This document shows positions 28,465 through 40,101 of a stretch of 64,000 nt of DNA, in pieces. The notes beneath the pieces were generated by a model. That model was not told where the DNA came from, made no database searches, and was given only the letters and a program-made list of their open reading frames with translations. This DNA is from Methylocystis rosea SV97 (GTDB taxonomy: Bacteria; Pseudomonadota; Alphaproteobacteria; Rhizobiales; Beijerinckiaceae). Location of the stretch: contig NZ_KB889963.1 of NCBI RefSeq assembly GCF_000372845.1, positions 1,174,146-1,238,145 of the forward strand, given 5' to 3'. The position numbers and the translations under genes were made by a program. Every line of letters begins with the position of its first letter. The first letter of the stretch is position 1.

Positions 28465-29538
28465 ATGTTCCTCAGTCCAGATTCGCAGCCGCCCGCCGCC
28501 GCGGGCGGCGTCTCCACCGCCCTCGTCACCGAGGACGAGGCGGGGATGCGCCTCGACCGCTGGTTCAAGCGTCGTTATCCCGGGCTCGCTTTGTCCCATC
28601 TCGCCAAGATCTGCCGCAAAGGCGAAGTGCGGGTCGACGGCAAGCGCGTCGAAACCTCGACGCGGCTCGAAGAGGGGCAAAAGGTTCGGGTGCCGCCTTT
28701 GAAGATCGAGGCGCCCGCGGCGCCGGCGGTCAAGCGCGCCGACCCCAAGGACGCGCTGGCGCTGGCCGACATGACGCTCTTTGAGGACAAGGATTTGCTC
28801 GTCCTCAACAAGCCCTATGGGCTGGCGACGCAGGGCGGCTCAGGTCAGACGCACCATATTGACGGGATGCTGGAATCGCTCGCCAGGGGCGACACGCGGC
28901 CCGTGCTCGTGCATCGCCTCGACCGCGACACCTCCGGCGTGCTGCTCGTCGCCAAGAACCGGCGGATGGCCGCCGACCTCGGCGAGATTTTCCGCTCGCG
29001 GCAGGCCAAGAAGATCTATTGGGCGCTTGTCGAAGGCGTGCCGAAGCCGTCGCAGGGCCGGATCTCGCTCTATCTGGCGAAAGGCGCCGGCATGGAAAAA
29101 TCCAGAGGCGGCGCAAGAGACCTCGAGAAAATGCGCGTCGCCAAACATGGCGAGGCCGACGCGCAGCACTCGCTGACCTATTATGCGATCGTCGACAAGG
29201 TTGCGCCGCGCTGCGCCTGGCTGTCGATGAAGCCGCTCACCGGACGGACGCATCAGCTGCGCGCCCATGCGGAGGCGATCGGCCATCCGATTTTCGGCGA
29301 CCCCAAATATGGCCATCGCCCCGAGGACGAGGTCCGCCGTCGCGACCCTCTGCGCGCCGTGCCGGAGGGGCTCGAGCGCAAGCTTCACCTCCTCGCCCGC
29401 CGCCTTGTGTTGCCGCATCCGAGGGGCGGAATTCTGGACGTGACCGCGCCGCTGCCCGATCATATGCAGCAGAGCTGGGACCTTTTCGGCTTCGACGTGA
29501 AGCGTCATGACCCGATCGAGGACGCGCCAGACGCTTAA
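28465..29538 (+). CDS. RluC-type ribosomal large subunit pseudouridine synthase
   Basis: The 357-residue protein has an N-terminal S4 RNA-binding domain (GMRLDRWFKRRYPGLALSHL, then KGEVRVDGKRV) and a pseudouridine synthase domain with the catalytic Asp in VLVHRLDRDTSGVLLVAK. Later blocks are LTGRTHQLRAHAEAIGHPI and HLLARRLVLPHP. The best match is RluC (23S rRNA 955/2504/2580). ATG 28465 follows AAGG; 63 codons further upstream are open but overlap the divergent tonB region. A second such enzyme, RluD-like, is at the end of the window. ATP12 chaperone follows. Confidence 0.88.
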   Translation: MFLSPDSQPPAAAGGVSTALVTEDEAGMRLDRWFKRRYPGLALSHLAKICRKGEVRVDGKRVETSTRLEEGQKVRVPPLKIEAPAAPAVKRADPKDALALADMTLFEDKDLLVLNKPYGLATQGGSGQTHHIDGMLESLARGDTRPVLVHRLDRDTSGVLLVAKNRRMAADLGEIFRSRQAKKIYWALVEGVPKPSQGRISLYLAKGAGMEKSRGGARDLEKMRVAKHGEADAQHSLTYYAIVDKVAPRCAWLSMKPLTGRTHQLRAHAEAIGHPIFGDPKYGHRPEDEVRRRDPLRAVPEGLERKLHLLARRLVLPHPRGGILDVTAPLPDHMQQSWDLFGFDVKRHDPIEDAPDA

Positions 29539-29590
29539 AGGGGCCGGGAAAAGCCCGGCGGACGGCGTTTCCCTCAGGCAAGGATGATAA

Positions 29591-30403
29591 ATGTCAAAGG
29601 AGCCGACCGGCCTCGACGCCGATTTTTTCGTCTCCCCGGAGGAGCGCGATCCGGTGAAGGCCGCGCGCGAACCGGCGCGCCCCTTGCCGAAGCGCTTCTA
29701 CAAGGAGGCGGTCGCGGCGCCCGCCGAGGGCGGCTACGGGATTTTCCTGGACGGTCGGCCAGTCAACACGCCTGCAAAGCGTAGGCTGGTCGCGCCCTCA
29801 CAGCCGCTGGCGGAAGCGATCGCCGCCGAATGGGCGAACCAGGGCGAGACGATCGATCCGGCGACGATGCCGCTTACCAAGCTGATGAACACCGCGTTCG
29901 ACGGCGTGGCGGCGCAAATGGCCGAGGTCGAAGCCGAGATCGTCAAATATGCCGCCTCCGACCTCATCTGCTACCGCGCTGGAGAGCCAGAGAGCCTGGC
30001 GGCGGCGCAATCTTCGGCCTGGGACCCGCTCGTCGCCTTCGCGCGCGAGAGGCTTGGCGCCAAGCTCGCGCTCGCCGAAGGCGTCATGTTCATCGAACAG
30101 CCGCAGGCGGCGCTCGACGCTTTCGCGCGCGCCGTGCGCGATTATGTGGGCGAGGGCGCCGGCGCCCCGCTCAGGCTCGCGGCGCTGCACGTCATGACGA
30201 CGCTATCAGGCTCCGCGGTCCTTGCGCTTGCAGCCGCCCGACACGAAATAGACGCCGGCAAGGCCTGGGAGGCGGCCAACGTCGATGAAGACTGGCAGAT
30301 GCGCGCCTGGGGCGAAGACGCCGAAGCGATGGCCAGACGGTCCGCGCGCCTTCAGGAGTTCGAGGCCGCGGCGACCGTGTCGCGCCATTCCACTCCTAAC
30401 TGA
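29591..30403 (+). CDS. ATP12-family F1-ATPase assembly chaperone
   Basis: The 270-residue protein matches ATP12, the chaperone that binds the alpha subunit of F1 during ATP synthase assembly in mitochondria and alphaproteobacteria. Typical blocks are PKRFYKEAVAAPAEGGYGIF, LDGRPVNTPAKR, LAEAIAAEWANQGETIDP, PLTKLMNTAFDGV, YAASDLICYRA and WDPLVAFAR. It probably shares a transcript with the pseudouridine synthase gene 52 bases upstream. Confidence 0.92.
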   Translation: MSKEPTGLDADFFVSPEERDPVKAAREPARPLPKRFYKEAVAAPAEGGYGIFLDGRPVNTPAKRRLVAPSQPLAEAIAAEWANQGETIDPATMPLTKLMNTAFDGVAAQMAEVEAEIVKYAASDLICYRAGEPESLAAAQSSAWDPLVAFARERLGAKLALAEGVMFIEQPQAALDAFARAVRDYVGEGAGAPLRLAALHVMTTLSGSAVLALAAARHEIDAGKAWEAANVDEDWQMRAWGEDAEAMARRSARLQEFEAAATVSRHSTPN

Positions 30404-30587
30404 CTGAAGCGCAATATAGAGGCGCCTCGTCAAAAGGCTGCGGCCAATTTGCCGACGGGGCGCTTCCTCTCTTGCTTTGCACAATGGCCTTTGTTACGGA
30501 ACGCGCGGCCTGGAGTCGTTCTAAGGAATAACGCCAAGGAAACGCTCCCGCGACCGGCCCTCGCCCCGCCGAAGTCGGACCAGACTC

Positions 30588-30950
30588 ATGCCGCTGCTCG
30601 AACAATATCTGCCGCTGGTGATCTTCATCGCCCTATCGGCTGTGATTGCCGGCGCATTGCTCGTTGCGCCCTTCCTGCTTGCGTTCAAGGCGCCGGACCC
30701 CGAAAAGCTCTCCGCCTATGAATGCGGCTTCAATCCCTTCAATGACGCGCGCATGAAATTCGACGTGCGCTTCTATCTCGTCTCTCTGCTTTTCATCGTC
30801 TTCGATCTTGAAGTGGCCTTTCTCTTTCCCTGGGCGGTGGCCTTCAAGGAAGCGGGCGCCTTCGGCTTCTGGTCGATGATGGCCTTCCTTGGCGTGCTCA
30901 CCGTCGGCTTCGTCTACGAGTGGCGCAAGGGAGCTCTGGAATGGGACTGA
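30588..30950 (+). CDS. nuoA: NADH-quinone oxidoreductase subunit A
   Basis: The 120-residue membrane subunit has three hydrophobic segments and the signature [22 protein letters not shown], which includes the loop Cys that changes exposure between active and resting complex I. It is the first gene of the complete nuoA-N operon. Its stop codon overlaps the nuoB start by ten bases. Confidence 0.97.
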   Translation: MPLLEQYLPLVIFIALSAVIAGALLVAPFLLAFKAPDPEKLSAYECGFNPFNDARMKFDVRFYLVSLLFIVFDLEVAFLFPWAVAFKEAGAFGFWSMMAFLGVLTVGFVYEWRKGALEWD

Positions 30951-31531
30951 TCGAGAAGGAAGGCGTGCGCCAGACTCTGATCGCGCCGCAGCCCAAGGGA
31001 CTGATCGATCCGCGCACCGGCAAGCCTGTCGGCTCGGACGACCCGTTCTTTCTGCATCTCAACGACGAACTCGCCGACAAGGGATTTTTCGTCACCGCGA
31101 CGGACGACGTCATCAATTGGGCGCGCACCGGCTCGCTGATGTGGATGACGTTCGGTCTCGCCTGCTGCGCCGTCGAGATGATCCAGGCGGCGATGCCGCG
31201 CTATGATCTGGAGCGCTTCGGTTTTGCGCCGCGCGCAAGCCCGCGCCAGTCCGACTGCATCATTATCGCCGGCACGCTGACGAACAAAATGGCGCCGGCG
31301 ATGCGCAAGGTCTACGACCAGATGCCGGAGCCGCGCTACGTGATCTCAATGGGCTCCTGCGCCAACGGCGGCGGCTACTATCACTATTCCTATTCAGTGG
31401 TGCGCGGCTGCGATCGCATCATTCCGGTCGACATCTATGTGCCGGGATGCCCGCCTTCGGCGGAGGCGCTCGTCTACGGCATGCTGCTGTTGCAGAAGAA
31501 AATCCGGCGCACGGGCACGATCGAGCGCTAA
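30941..31531 (+). CDS. nuoB: NADH-quinone oxidoreductase subunit B
   Basis: The 196-residue protein carries cluster N2 of complex I. The ligands lie in LACCAVEM (tandem Cys), [10 protein letters not shown] and [15 protein letters not shown] 30941 (MGLIEKEGV) overlaps the end of nuoA; the frame is open seven codons more. A palindromic repeat separates it from nuoC. Confidence 0.98.
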   Translation: MGLIEKEGVRQTLIAPQPKGLIDPRTGKPVGSDDPFFLHLNDELADKGFFVTATDDVINWARTGSLMWMTFGLACCAVEMIQAAMPRYDLERFGFAPRASPRQSDCIIIAGTLTNKMAPAMRKVYDQMPEPRYVISMGSCANGGGYYHYSYSVVRGCDRIIPVDIYVPGCPPSAEALVYGMLLLQKKIRRTGTIER

Positions 31532-31556
31532 CGACGCGAAACTGAGGAGTTGTCCG

Positions 31557-31665
31557 CCCTCGTCCTTCGAGACGCCCGTTCGCGCGGGCTCCTCAGGATG
31601 AGGTCGGGTCAAGCAATTCGCTCATCCTGAGGAGGCGGCGCAGCCGCCGTCTCGAAGGAAGAGGG
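31557..31665. repeat. Nested palindromic dispersed repeat inside the nuo operon
   Basis: Two nested inverted repeats fill the nuoB-nuoC gap. The outer arms are 17 bases, at 31557-31573 and 31649-31665, with one mismatch (GTCCTTCGAGAC core). The inner arms are a perfect 14 bases (CTCCTCAGGATGAG at 31589-31602 with its complement at 31621-31634). The core text 'CCTCAGGATGAGG' is common in Hyphomicrobiales repeats. Transcribed, it would fold into a long double hairpin inside the operon mRNA. Confidence 0.88.
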
Positions 31666-31691
31666 AATAGCGACAGGCCAAGGAATTTAGA

Positions 31692-32294
31692 ATGTCGGCT
31701 GAGTTGGAAGCTCTCGGCGCTAAAATCAGCGGCGCCTTGCTCGGCGCGGTGACGGATGTGAAGGTCGCCTATGGCGAACTTACGCTGACCGTCGTGCGCG
31801 AGCGTTGGCTCGAGGTCGCCGCCCATCTGCGCGACAGTCCCGACTGCCTCTTCGTGTGTTTCATCGACGTGACGGCGGCGGATTACCCGCAGCGGGCGGA
31901 GCGTTTCGAGGTCGTCGCGCATCTGCTCTCGCCCAAATACAACCGACGTATCCGCATCAAGACGCCGGCGTCGGAAGAAACGCCTGTCGCCTCGCTCGTC
32001 ACGCTCTATCCCGGCGCCGACTGGTTTGAGCGCGAGACTTACGATCTCTTCGGCGTGATCTTTTCCGGCCACCCCGATCTGCGCCGCATCATGACCGACT
32101 ACGGCTTCGACGGTCATCCGCTGCGCAAGGACTTCCCGATGACCGGCTTTGTCGAGGTGCGCTACGACGACGAGCAGAAGCGCGTCGTTTATGAGCCGGT
32201 GCGGCTCAGCCAGGAATACCGCAACTTCGAATTCCTCTCGCCGTGGGAAGGCGTGCATTACGACCTTCCCGGCGACGAGAAGGCGAGCAAGTGA
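31692..32294 (+). CDS. nuoC: NADH-quinone oxidoreductase subunit C
   Basis: The 200-residue hydrophilic subunit supports the quinone site of complex I. The family signature is near its centre: [20 protein letters not shown], followed by [16 protein letters not shown]. It is separate from nuoD, unlike the nuoCD fusion of enterobacteria. The palindromic repeat lies just upstream. Confidence 0.98.
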   Translation: MSAELEALGAKISGALLGAVTDVKVAYGELTLTVVRERWLEVAAHLRDSPDCLFVCFIDVTAADYPQRAERFEVVAHLLSPKYNRRIRIKTPASEETPVASLVTLYPGADWFERETYDLFGVIFSGHPDLRRIMTDYGFDGHPLRKDFPMTGFVEVRYDDEQKRVVYEPVRLSQEYRNFEFLSPWEGVHYDLPGDEKASK

Positions 32295-32304
32295 GCGCGT
32301 CGAG

Positions 32305-33525
32305 ATGAACGATCAAACCCCCGCGCCAGCGAAGCCCGAATCGCAGGGCCTGCGTAACTTCAACATCAACTTCGGCCCGCAGCATCCGGCGGCGCATGGC
32401 GTGCTGCGCCTGATCCTCGAGCTCGACGGCGAGGTCGTCGAGCGCGTCGACCCGCATGTGGGCTTCCTGCATCGCGGCACCGAAAAGCTGATGGAGTCGC
32501 GGACCTATCTGCAGAACGTGCCTTACTTCGATCGGCTCGACTATTGCGCGCCGATGAACCAGGAGCACGCCTTCTGCCTCGCCATCGAGCGTCTGCTCGG
32601 CGTCGAAGTTCCGCGCCGCGGTCAGCTCATTCGCGTGCTTTACGCCGAAATCGGCCGCCTCTTGTCGCATCTGCTCAACGTCACTTCGCAGGCGATGGAC
32701 GTCGGCGCGCTCACCCCGCCGTTGTGGGGCTATGAAGAGCGCGAGAAGCTGATGGTGTTCTACGAGCGCGCCTCGGGCGCGCGCATGCACGCCAATTATT
32801 TCCGGCCCGGCGGCGTCGCGCGCGACCTGCCCGACCAGCTCGTCGAGGATATCGGCGCCTTTTGCGATCCGTTCCTCAAGGTCGTCGAAGATCTCGATGA
32901 ACTCTTCATCGGCAACCGCATCTTCAAGCAGCGCAACGTCGACATCGGCGTCATCTCTCTCGAAGACGCCTGGAAATGGGGCTTCTCGGGGGTGATGGTG
33001 CGCGGCTCGGGCGCCGCCTGGGATCTGCGCAAAGCGCAGCCTTACGAATGCTACGAGGAGATGGAGTTCGACATCCCGGTCGGCAAGCATGGCGATTGCT
33101 ACGACCGCGCCGTGATCCGCATGGAGGAGATGCGGCAGTCGACCTCGATCATGAAACAATGCGTCGAAAAGCTGATGCGCGCCGAAAACCGCGGCCCGGT
33201 GATGGCGCCCAATCACAAGATCACGCCGCCCTCGCGCGGCGAGATGAAGCGCTCGATGGAAGCCTTGATCCATCACTTCAAGCTCTTCACCGAAGGCTTC
33301 CACGTGCCGGAGGGCGAAGTCTACGCCGCGGTCGAAGCGCCAAAGGGCGAATTCGGCGTCTATCTCGTCTCCGACGGCGGCGACAAGCCCTATCGCTGCA
33401 AGATTCGCGCGCCGGGCTTCGCGCATTTGTCCGCCATGGATTTTCTCTGCAAGAACCACATGCTCGCCGACGTCTCGGCGATTCTGGGTTCGCTCGACAT
33501 CGTGTTCGGGGAGGTCGATCGCTAA
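32305..33525 (+). CDS. nuoD: NADH-quinone oxidoreductase subunit D
   Basis: The 406-residue protein forms the quinone-binding cavity together with nuoB. It shows [43 protein letters not shown] and a C-terminus ending FGEVDR. ATG 32305 (MNDQTPAPA) lies ten bases after nuoC. The stop codon overlaps the nuoE start by one base (TAATG). Confidence 0.98.
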   Translation: MNDQTPAPAKPESQGLRNFNINFGPQHPAAHGVLRLILELDGEVVERVDPHVGFLHRGTEKLMESRTYLQNVPYFDRLDYCAPMNQEHAFCLAIERLLGVEVPRRGQLIRVLYAEIGRLLSHLLNVTSQAMDVGALTPPLWGYEEREKLMVFYERASGARMHANYFRPGGVARDLPDQLVEDIGAFCDPFLKVVEDLDELFIGNRIFKQRNVDIGVISLEDAWKWGFSGVMVRGSGAAWDLRKAQPYECYEEMEFDIPVGKHGDCYDRAVIRMEEMRQSTSIMKQCVEKLMRAENRGPVMAPNHKITPPSRGEMKRSMEALIHHFKLFTEGFHVPEGEVYAAVEAPKGEFGVYLVSDGGDKPYRCKIRAPGFAHLSAMDFLCKNHMLADVSAILGSLDIVFGEVDR

Positions 33526-34139
33526 TGTCCGTCCGTCGTCTCGCCGAAAAACAGACTGAGAGCTTCGAATTCACGCCCGAAAACAAGGCGTGGCTTGAGA
33601 AGCAGATCGCCAAATATCCCGATGGCCGACAGGCCTCGATGGTCGTGCCGGCGCTGTGGCAGGCGCAAAAGCAGCATGACAATTGGTTGTCGCAGGCGGC
33701 GATCGAAAAAGTCGCGGACGCGCTCGGCATGGCGAAAATTCGCGTGCTCGAAATCGCGACCTTCTATTCGATGTTCAACCTCGAGCCCGTCGGCAAATAT
33801 TTCATCCAGCTTTGCGGCACGACGCCGTGCCTGCTTGCCGGCTCTGACGACCTTATCGCGGTGCTGCATCGCCGGGTCGGTCCTCAGCGGCGCGTGACTG
33901 ACGACGGGCTGTTTTCCTGGCTCGAGGTCGAATGCCTCGGCGCGTGCTGCAACGCGCCGATGGTGCAGATCAACGACGACTATTACGAGGATCTGACCGC
34001 CGAGAATTTCGAGAAGCTTCTCGACAATCTCGCCGCGGGTCGCCCGGTGAAGATCGGCTCGCAAATCGGGCGCGTCTCTTCGGAGCCGGTCGGCAAGCTG
34101 ACGAGTCTGACCTCGCTTTACGGCGACGGCGCGAAGTAG
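33525..34139 (+). CDS. nuoE: NADH-quinone oxidoreductase subunit E
   Basis: The 204-residue thioredoxin-like protein holds the binuclear cluster N1a. Ligands are in LCGTTPCLL and in [13 protein letters not shown]. The N-terminal helical part ([25 protein letters not shown]) is typical. A C-terminal tail of about 40 residues is as in other alphaproteobacteria. It starts inside the nuoD stop. Confidence 0.98.
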   Translation: MSVRRLAEKQTESFEFTPENKAWLEKQIAKYPDGRQASMVVPALWQAQKQHDNWLSQAAIEKVADALGMAKIRVLEIATFYSMFNLEPVGKYFIQLCGTTPCLLAGSDDLIAVLHRRVGPQRRVTDDGLFSWLEVECLGACCNAPMVQINDDYYEDLTAENFEKLLDNLAAGRPVKIGSQIGRVSSEPVGKLTSLTSLYGDGAK

Positions 34140-34159
34140 CGGAGGGAAGAGGAAAAACC

Positions 34160-35464
34160 ATGCTTTCCGACGCAGATCGTATCTTCACCAATCTTTATGG
34201 CCTGGGCGACAGATCGCTTGCGGGCGCGCGAAAGCGCGGCCAGTGGGACAACACCAAGGCGCTGCTCGACAAGGGTCGCGACTCGATCATCAATGAGATC
34301 AAGGCGTCGGGTCTGCGCGGGCGCGGCGGCGCCGGATTTTCGACGGGCCTCAAATGGTCCTTCATGCCGAAGGAAATTGATCCCAAGCGGCCGCATTATC
34401 TCGTCATCAACGCCGACGAGTCGGAGCCCGGCACGTGCAAGGATCGCGAGATCATGCGCAACGATCCGCATACGCTGGTCGAAGGCGCGCTCATCGCGAG
34501 CTTCGCCATGGGCGCGCATGCCTGTTACATTTACATTCGCGGCGAGTTCATCGCCGAGCGCATCGCGCTCCAGAAGGCCGTTGACGAAGCCTATGATGCG
34601 CGGCTGATCGGCAAGGACAACGTCCACGGATATCCGTTCGACCTCTACGTCCATCACGGCGCGGGCGCTTATATTTGCGGCGAGGAGACCGCGCTGCTCG
34701 AAAGCCTCGAGGGCAAGAAGGGCATGCCGCGCTTAAAGCCGCCGTTCCCGGCCAATGTCGGCCTCTATGGCTGCCCGACGACGGTCAATAACGTCGAGTC
34801 GATCGCTGTCGCGCCGACCATCCTGCGCCGCGGCGCAGCCTGGTTTTCCGGCATCGGCAGGCCCAACAACACGGGCACCAAGCTCTTTTCGATTTCCGGC
34901 CACGTCAATCGGCCGTGCAACGTCGAAGAGGCGATGTCGATCTCGTTCCGCGAATTGATCGAGACTCATTGCGGGGGCGTGCGCGGCGGCTGGGACAATC
35001 TGCTCGCGGTCATTCCCGGCGGCTCGTCGGTCCGCTGCGTGCCATCGCATGAGATCGTCGACTGCCCGATGGATTTCGACAGCCTCGTGGCGTTGAAGTC
35101 CGGCCTCGGCACGGCGGCGGTGATCGTCATGGACAAGTCGACCGACATCATCCGCGCCATCGCGCGCCTCGCCTATTTCTACAAGCACGAGAGCTGCGGC
35201 CAGTGCACGCCCTGCCGCGAGGGCACCGGCTGGATGTGGCGCGTCGTGCAGCGCATGGTCGAAGGCCGCGCGCATAAAAAAGAAATCGACATGCTGTTCG
35301 ATGTGTCAAAGCAGATCGAAGGCCACACGATCTGCGCGCTCGGCGACGCCGCGGCCTGGCCGATCCAGGGGCTCATCACGCATTTCCGCGACGTGATCGA
35401 ACATCGCATCGATCAATATGCGGCCAATCCGCATCCCGATCCGATCCGCGTGGCGGCCGAGTGA
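34160..35464 (+). CDS. nuoF: NADH-quinone oxidoreductase subunit F
   Basis: The 434-residue subunit binds FMN and NADH and holds cluster N3. The nucleotide motif is [16 protein letters not shown], with [15 protein letters not shown] after it. The cluster ligands are in [15 protein letters not shown] and a later [14 protein letters not shown] purine-rich ribosome-binding region precedes ATG 34160. Confidence 0.98.
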   Translation: MLSDADRIFTNLYGLGDRSLAGARKRGQWDNTKALLDKGRDSIINEIKASGLRGRGGAGFSTGLKWSFMPKEIDPKRPHYLVINADESEPGTCKDREIMRNDPHTLVEGALIASFAMGAHACYIYIRGEFIAERIALQKAVDEAYDARLIGKDNVHGYPFDLYVHHGAGAYICGEETALLESLEGKKGMPRLKPPFPANVGLYGCPTTVNNVESIAVAPTILRRGAAWFSGIGRPNNTGTKLFSISGHVNRPCNVEEAMSISFRELIETHCGGVRGGWDNLLAVIPGGSSVRCVPSHEIVDCPMDFDSLVALKSGLGTAAVIVMDKSTDIIRAIARLAYFYKHESCGQCTPCREGTGWMWRVVQRMVEGRAHKKEIDMLFDVSKQIEGHTICALGDAAAWPIQGLITHFRDVIEHRIDQYAANPHPDPIRVAAE

Positions 35465-35498
35465 TGATCGAACCCATCGAGACTTCGGAGAGAGCGAA

Positions 35499-37559
35499 GT
35501 GACCAAGATTCTCGTCGATGGCGTCGAAGTGGACGTGCCCGGGGATTTCACCCTGCTGCAGGCGTGCGAGCAGGCCGGCGCCGAGATTCCGCGCTTTTGT
35601 TATCACGAGCGCCTGTCGATCGCCGGCAACTGCCGCATGTGCCTCGTCGAGGTGAAGGGCGGGCCGCCGAAGCCGCAGGCCTCCTGCGCCATGTCGGTGA
35701 AGGATCTGCGCCCCGGTCCGAATGGCGCGCCGCCGGAAGTCCTCACCAAGTCGCCGATGGTGAAGAAGGCGCGCGAAGGCGTGATGGAGTTCCTGCTGAT
35801 CAATCATCCGCTGGATTGCCCGATCTGCGATCAGGGCGGCGAATGCGATCTGCAGGATCAGGCGCTGGTCTTTGGCGTCGACAGCTCGCGTTTTCATGAA
35901 AATAAGCGCGCGGTCGAGGACAAATATATCGGCGTCCTGGTCAAGACCGAGATGAACCGCTGCATCCATTGCACGCGTTGCGTCCGCTTCACGGCGGAGG
36001 TCGCCGGCACGGGCGACATGGGCGCGATCGGCCGCGGCGAAGATATGGAGATCACCACCTATCTCGAAAGCGCGATGACCTCCGAACTGCAGGGCAATGT
36101 CGCGGATCTCTGTCCCGTCGGCGCGCTGCTGCCGAAGCCGCAAAGCTTCCGTGGGCGTCCTTGGGAATATCAGAAGACCGAGACAATCGACGTGATGGAT
36201 GCGCTTGGCTCGGCGATCCGCGTCGACTCGCGCGGCCGTGAAGTCATGCGCATTCTGCCGCGCATCAACGACCTCGTGAACGAGGAGTGGATTTCCGACA
36301 AGACGCGCCAGATCGTCGACGGTCTGAAGACGCAGCGCCTTGATCGCCCCTATATCCGCGAGAACGGCCGGCTGCGTCCGGCCTCCTGGCAGGAGGCGCT
36401 CGCCGCCGTCGCCGCCAAAACCAAGGCGACGTCCGCATCGCGCATTGGCGCGCTTGTCGGCGATCTCGCCGGGGTCGAAGAGACCTTCGCGCTGAAGCTT
36501 CTCGCGGAGCAGCTTGGAACGCCCAATCTCGATTGCCGCCAGGAGGGCGCCAAACTCGATCCGAAGTTCGGCCGGGCCTCTTATCTCTTCAACGCGACGG
36601 TCGCGGGAATCGAGCAGGCGGGCGCCGCGCTCATCATCGGCGCCAATCCGCGCAAGGAAGCGCCTGTTCTCAACGCGCGACTCCGCAAGCGCTGGCTCAG
36701 AGGCGACTTCAAGATCTCGCTTGTCGGCGAGCGCGCCGACCTCACCTACGACTACGACTATCTCGGGGCCGGGCCGGAATCGCTTCTGCAGTTCATCCGC
36801 TCCGCAAAGCCGACTGAGAAGCTGCTGATCATCGTCGGGCAGGGCGCTCTGGCGCGCGACGACGGCGAGGCGGCGCTCACGCTCGCCGCTCAGGCCGCGC
36901 AAAGGCTCGGCGGTCTCGGCGACGGCTGGAACGGCTTCTCGGTCCTGCATACGGCCGCCGCGCGCGTCGGCGCGCTCGATCTCGGCTTCACGCCGGGCGC
37001 CGGCGGGTTGGATGCGCGCGCCATGGCGAAGGCCGGCGCGCTGGATCTCATCTTCAACCTCGGCGCCGACGAAATCGCCATCGAACCCGGCGCCTTCGTG
37101 GTTTACATCGGCACGCATGGCGATCGCGGCGCGCATCGCGCCGACGTGATCCTGCCCGGCGCCGCCTATACGGAAAAGTCCGGGCTTTACGTCAATACGG
37201 AAGGCCGCGTGCAGCGCGCCTTCCGCGTGGTGTTTCCCCCGGGGGAAGCGCGCGAGGACTGGGCGGTGCTGCGTGCGCTTTCCGGCGCGCTCGGAGCTCC
37301 GCTGCCCTTCGATTCGCTTGCGGCATTGCGCCGGCTGCTCGTCGAATCCCACCCGCACTTCGCGGAACTGGATGAGATTGCGCTGGGCGATCACGCGCAG
37401 GTCGTCGCTCTCGCCAACCATCCGGCCGTGGCGATGAAGGATTCCTTCGCGCCGGCGATCCAAAACTTCTTCTTCACAAATCCGATCGCCCGCGCCTCGG
37501 CGGTCATGGCGGAATGTTCGGCGCTGGCGCAGGGCCGGCTTGCTCAGGCGGCGGAATAG
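35499..37559 (+). CDS. nuoG: NADH-quinone oxidoreductase subunit G
   Basis: The 686-residue iron-sulfur subunit carries clusters N1b, N4 and N5. The ferredoxin part has [22 protein letters not shown], the His-Cys part [16 protein letters not shown], and the ferredoxin part [10 protein letters not shown]. The rest is a molybdopterin-oxidoreductase-like fold without cofactor. GTG 35499 ([13 protein letters not shown]) follows a CGGAGAG site; the ORF extends upstream but out of family. The N7 cluster motif of E. coli was not seen. Confidence 0.96.
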   Translation: MTKILVDGVEVDVPGDFTLLQACEQAGAEIPRFCYHERLSIAGNCRMCLVEVKGGPPKPQASCAMSVKDLRPGPNGAPPEVLTKSPMVKKAREGVMEFLLINHPLDCPICDQGGECDLQDQALVFGVDSSRFHENKRAVEDKYIGVLVKTEMNRCIHCTRCVRFTAEVAGTGDMGAIGRGEDMEITTYLESAMTSELQGNVADLCPVGALLPKPQSFRGRPWEYQKTETIDVMDALGSAIRVDSRGREVMRILPRINDLVNEEWISDKTRQIVDGLKTQRLDRPYIRENGRLRPASWQEALAAVAAKTKATSASRIGALVGDLAGVEETFALKLLAEQLGTPNLDCRQEGAKLDPKFGRASYLFNATVAGIEQAGAALIIGANPRKEAPVLNARLRKRWLRGDFKISLVGERADLTYDYDYLGAGPESLLQFIRSAKPTEKLLIIVGQGALARDDGEAALTLAAQAAQRLGGLGDGWNGFSVLHTAAARVGALDLGFTPGAGGLDARAMAKAGALDLIFNLGADEIAIEPGAFVVYIGTHGDRGAHRADVILPGAAYTEKSGLYVNTEGRVQRAFRVVFPPGEAREDWAVLRALSGALGAPLPFDSLAALRRLLVESHPHFAELDEIALGDHAQVVALANHPAVAMKDSFAPAIQNFFFTNPIARASAVMAECSALAQGRLAQAAE

Positions 37560-37570
37560 GAGCTTTGGAC

Positions 37571-38620
37571 GTGAGCGACGGTTGGGCGAGCGCCATTTCG
37601 GATTTCTTCATCGCGTATCCGCTTGTTCTCGCGCTCGTGAAGAGCGTTTTGCTGGCGGTCGCGTTGCTCATCTATGTGGCCTATGTGATCCTCGCCGACC
37701 GCAAGATCTGGGCGGCGGTGCAGTTGCGCCGCGGACCGAATGTCGTCGGACCCTGGGGTCTGCTGCAGAGCTTCGCGGACTTCCTCAAGTTCGCGCTCAA
37801 GGAGCCGGTGATCCCGGACGTCGCCAACAAGGGCGTTTTCCTGTTCGCGCCCTTCATCATGGCGACGCTCTCGATCGCCGCCTGGGCCGTCATTCCTGTC
37901 GCCGACGGCTGGGCGGTCGGCGACATCAATGTCGGGATCCTTTACATTTTCGCGCTGTCGTCGCTGGGCGTCTATGGCGTCATCATGGGCGGTTGGGCGT
38001 CGAACTCGAAATATCCGTTTCTGTCCGCGCTCCGCTCGGCGGCGCAGATGGTCTCCTACGAAGTCTCGATCGGCTTCGTCATCATCACGGTGCTGCTCTG
38101 CGCCGGTTCGCTCAATCTGACCGACATCGTCAACGCGCAGGATACGTCCTACGGCATGGCCGGCTGGTATTGGCTGCGCCTGTTCCCGATGTTCGTCGTC
38201 TTCTTCGTTTCGGCGCTCGCCGAGACCAATCGTCCGCCGTTCGATCTCGTGGAGGCGGAGTCTGAGCTCGTCGCCGGCTTCATGATCGAATATTCCGCGA
38301 CGCCCTACGTTCTGTTCATGCTCGCCGAATATGTGGCGATCGTCACCATGTGCGCGCTGCTGACGATCCTGTTCTTCGGCGGCTGGCTGCCGCCGATCAA
38401 AATCGCGCCGTTCACCTATGTGCCGGGCGTGATCTGGTTCACGCTGAAGGTGAGCTTCTTCTTCTTCTTCTTCGCCATGGTGAAGGCTTTCGTGCCGCGC
38501 TATCGCTACGATCAGCTGATGCGTTTGGGCTGGAAAGTCTTTCTGCCGATCTCCCTCGCCATGGTCGTCATCGTCGCCGCCGTGCTGCAGTTCTGGCCGG
38601 CGGGACCGGCAGGCAGTTGA
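37571..38620 (+). CDS. nuoH: NADH-quinone oxidoreductase subunit H
   Basis: The 349-residue membrane subunit links the quinone cavity to the proton path. It has about eight membrane segments and the blocks [56 protein letters not shown] and [18 protein letters not shown] 37571 has AGGAG eight bases upstream; the frame is open into nuoG. Confidence 0.97.
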   Translation: MSDGWASAISDFFIAYPLVLALVKSVLLAVALLIYVAYVILADRKIWAAVQLRRGPNVVGPWGLLQSFADFLKFALKEPVIPDVANKGVFLFAPFIMATLSIAAWAVIPVADGWAVGDINVGILYIFALSSLGVYGVIMGGWASNSKYPFLSALRSAAQMVSYEVSIGFVIITVLLCAGSLNLTDIVNAQDTSYGMAGWYWLRLFPMFVVFFVSALAETNRPPFDLVEAESELVAGFMIEYSATPYVLFMLAEYVAIVTMCALLTILFFGGWLPPIKIAPFTYVPGVIWFTLKVSFFFFFFAMVKAFVPRYRYDQLMRLGWKVFLPISLAMVVIVAAVLQFWPAGPAGS

Positions 38621-38627
38621 GGCCGTC

Positions 38628-39116
38628 ATGAAACTCGATCAAGCCGCCAAGTCGCTCTTCCTCACCGAGTTCGTCGGCGCATTTCTGCTGTCGATGCGCT
38701 ACTTCTTCAAGCCGAAGGCGACGATCAACTATCCGCACGAAAAGAATCCGCAGTCGCCGCGCTACCGCGGCGAGCATGCGCTGCGCCGCTACCCCAATGG
38801 CGAGGAGCGGTGCATCGCCTGCAAGCTGTGCGAGGCGATCTGTCCTGCGCAGGCGATCACCATCGAAGCCGGACCGCGCCGTAACGACGGCACCCGCCGC
38901 ACGACGCGCTACGACATCGACATGGTCAAATGCATCTATTGCGGCTACTGCCAGGAGGCTTGCCCGGTCGACGCCATCGTCGAGGGGCCCAATTCGGAAT
39001 TCTCGGTCGAGACGCGCGAGGAGCTCTACTACAACAAGGAGCGTCTGCTCGATAACGGCGACCGCTGGGAGCGCGAGATCGCGCGCAACATCGCGATGGA
39101 CGCGCAGTACAGGTAA
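38628..39116 (+). CDS. nuoI: NADH-quinone oxidoreductase subunit I
   Basis: The 162-residue protein has two [4Fe-4S] ferredoxin motifs, [16 protein letters not shown] and [16 protein letters not shown], which hold clusters N6a and N6b on the way to N2. An N-terminal helix ([18 protein letters not shown]) lies on the membrane. It starts seven bases after nuoH. Confidence 0.98.
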   Translation: MKLDQAAKSLFLTEFVGAFLLSMRYFFKPKATINYPHEKNPQSPRYRGEHALRRYPNGEERCIACKLCEAICPAQAITIEAGPRRNDGTRRTTRYDIDMVKCIYCGYCQEACPVDAIVEGPNSEFSVETREELYYNKERLLDNGDRWEREIARNIAMDAQYR

Positions 39117-39168
39117 CACGAAGAGACGCGAACGAACACGCCGCATCGGCGCAGTAAGGACGAAGAAC

Positions 39169-39771
39169 GTGCAGGCCGTATTTTTCTACCTATTCGCCAC
39201 GATCATGATCGCCTCGGCCGGCGTCGTGATCTTCGCGCGCAATCCGGTGCACTCGGTGCTCTTTCTCATCCTCGCCTTCTGCAATGGCGCGGGGCTGTTT
39301 CTGCTCGCCGGCGCGGAGTTCCTGGCGATGATCCTGATCGTCGTCTATGTCGGCGCGGTCGCGGTGCTGTTCCTGTTCGTCGTCATGATGCTCGACGTCG
39401 ATTTCGCCGAGCTGAAGCAGGGGTTCGCCAAATATCTTCCGGTCGGCGTCGGGGTTGGCGTCGTCGTCCTTGCGGAATTGGGTTTCGTGGCGCTCGGCTG
39501 GAGTTCGGCGCCTTCGGCGGCAGACGCCGCCGCCAATCCGATCATTCCGCAAATGAGCAACACCGCGGCGCTCGGCCAAATCCTCTATACGAAATATGTG
39601 ATCTTCTTTCAGGCGTCCGCGCTTGTGCTGCTCACCGCCATGATCGGCGCCATCGTGCTGACGCTGCATCACAAGCCCAACATCAAGCGGCAGAAGATCG
39701 CCGAGCAGAACGCGCGCACGCGCGAAAATGTGATCGAGATCAAGAAAGTTCCGTTTCGGACCGGCGTCTAA
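39169..39771 (+). CDS. nuoJ: NADH-quinone oxidoreductase subunit J
   Basis: The 200-residue membrane subunit has five hydrophobic segments, with [31 protein letters not shown] and [26 protein letters not shown] as family blocks. GTG 39169 (VQAVFFYLF) is the start that fits; the reading frame is open into nuoI but not in a related sequence. A hydrophilic tail of about 35 residues follows the last segment. Confidence 0.96.
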   Translation: MQAVFFYLFATIMIASAGVVIFARNPVHSVLFLILAFCNGAGLFLLAGAEFLAMILIVVYVGAVAVLFLFVVMMLDVDFAELKQGFAKYLPVGVGVGVVVLAELGFVALGWSSAPSAADAAANPIIPQMSNTAALGQILYTKYVIFFQASALVLLTAMIGAIVLTLHHKPNIKRQKIAEQNARTRENVIEIKKVPFRTGV

Positions 39772-39781
39772 CGAGGACATC

Positions 39782-40093
39782 ATGCTGACCATCGGCCTTA
39801 CGCATTACCTCGTCGTCGCGGCGGTCCTGTTCACGCTCGGCGTCGCCGGCATCATCCTCAACCGCAAGAACATCATCGTCATTCTCATGTCGGTTGAGCT
39901 GATCCTGCTTGCGGTCAATCTGAACTTCGTCGCCTTCTCGCAGTCGCTTGCCGATTTGACGGGTCAGGTGTTCGCGCTCTTCGTGCTCACCGTGGCGGCG
40001 GCGGAGGCGGCGATCGGCCTCGCGATTCTCGTTACCTTCTATCGCAACCGCGGCACGATCGCCGTCGAAGACATCAATTCCTTGAAGGGCTGA
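39782..40093 (+). CDS. nuoK: NADH-quinone oxidoreductase subunit K
   Basis: The 103-residue subunit has three membrane helices with the conserved Glu residues of the proton path in [17 protein letters not shown] and [12 protein letters not shown]. It is of typical length and lies ten bases after nuoJ. Confidence 0.98.
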   Translation: MLTIGLTHYLVVAAVLFTLGVAGIILNRKNIIVILMSVELILLAVNLNFVAFSQSLADLTGQVFALFVLTVAAAEAAIGLAILVTFYRNRGTIAVEDINSLKG

Positions 40094-40101
40094 CCCCAGC
40101 G

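Noticed and set aside
35376-37463. Long minus-strand ORF opposite nuoG
   Set aside because: Antisense shadow of a clearly identified gene.
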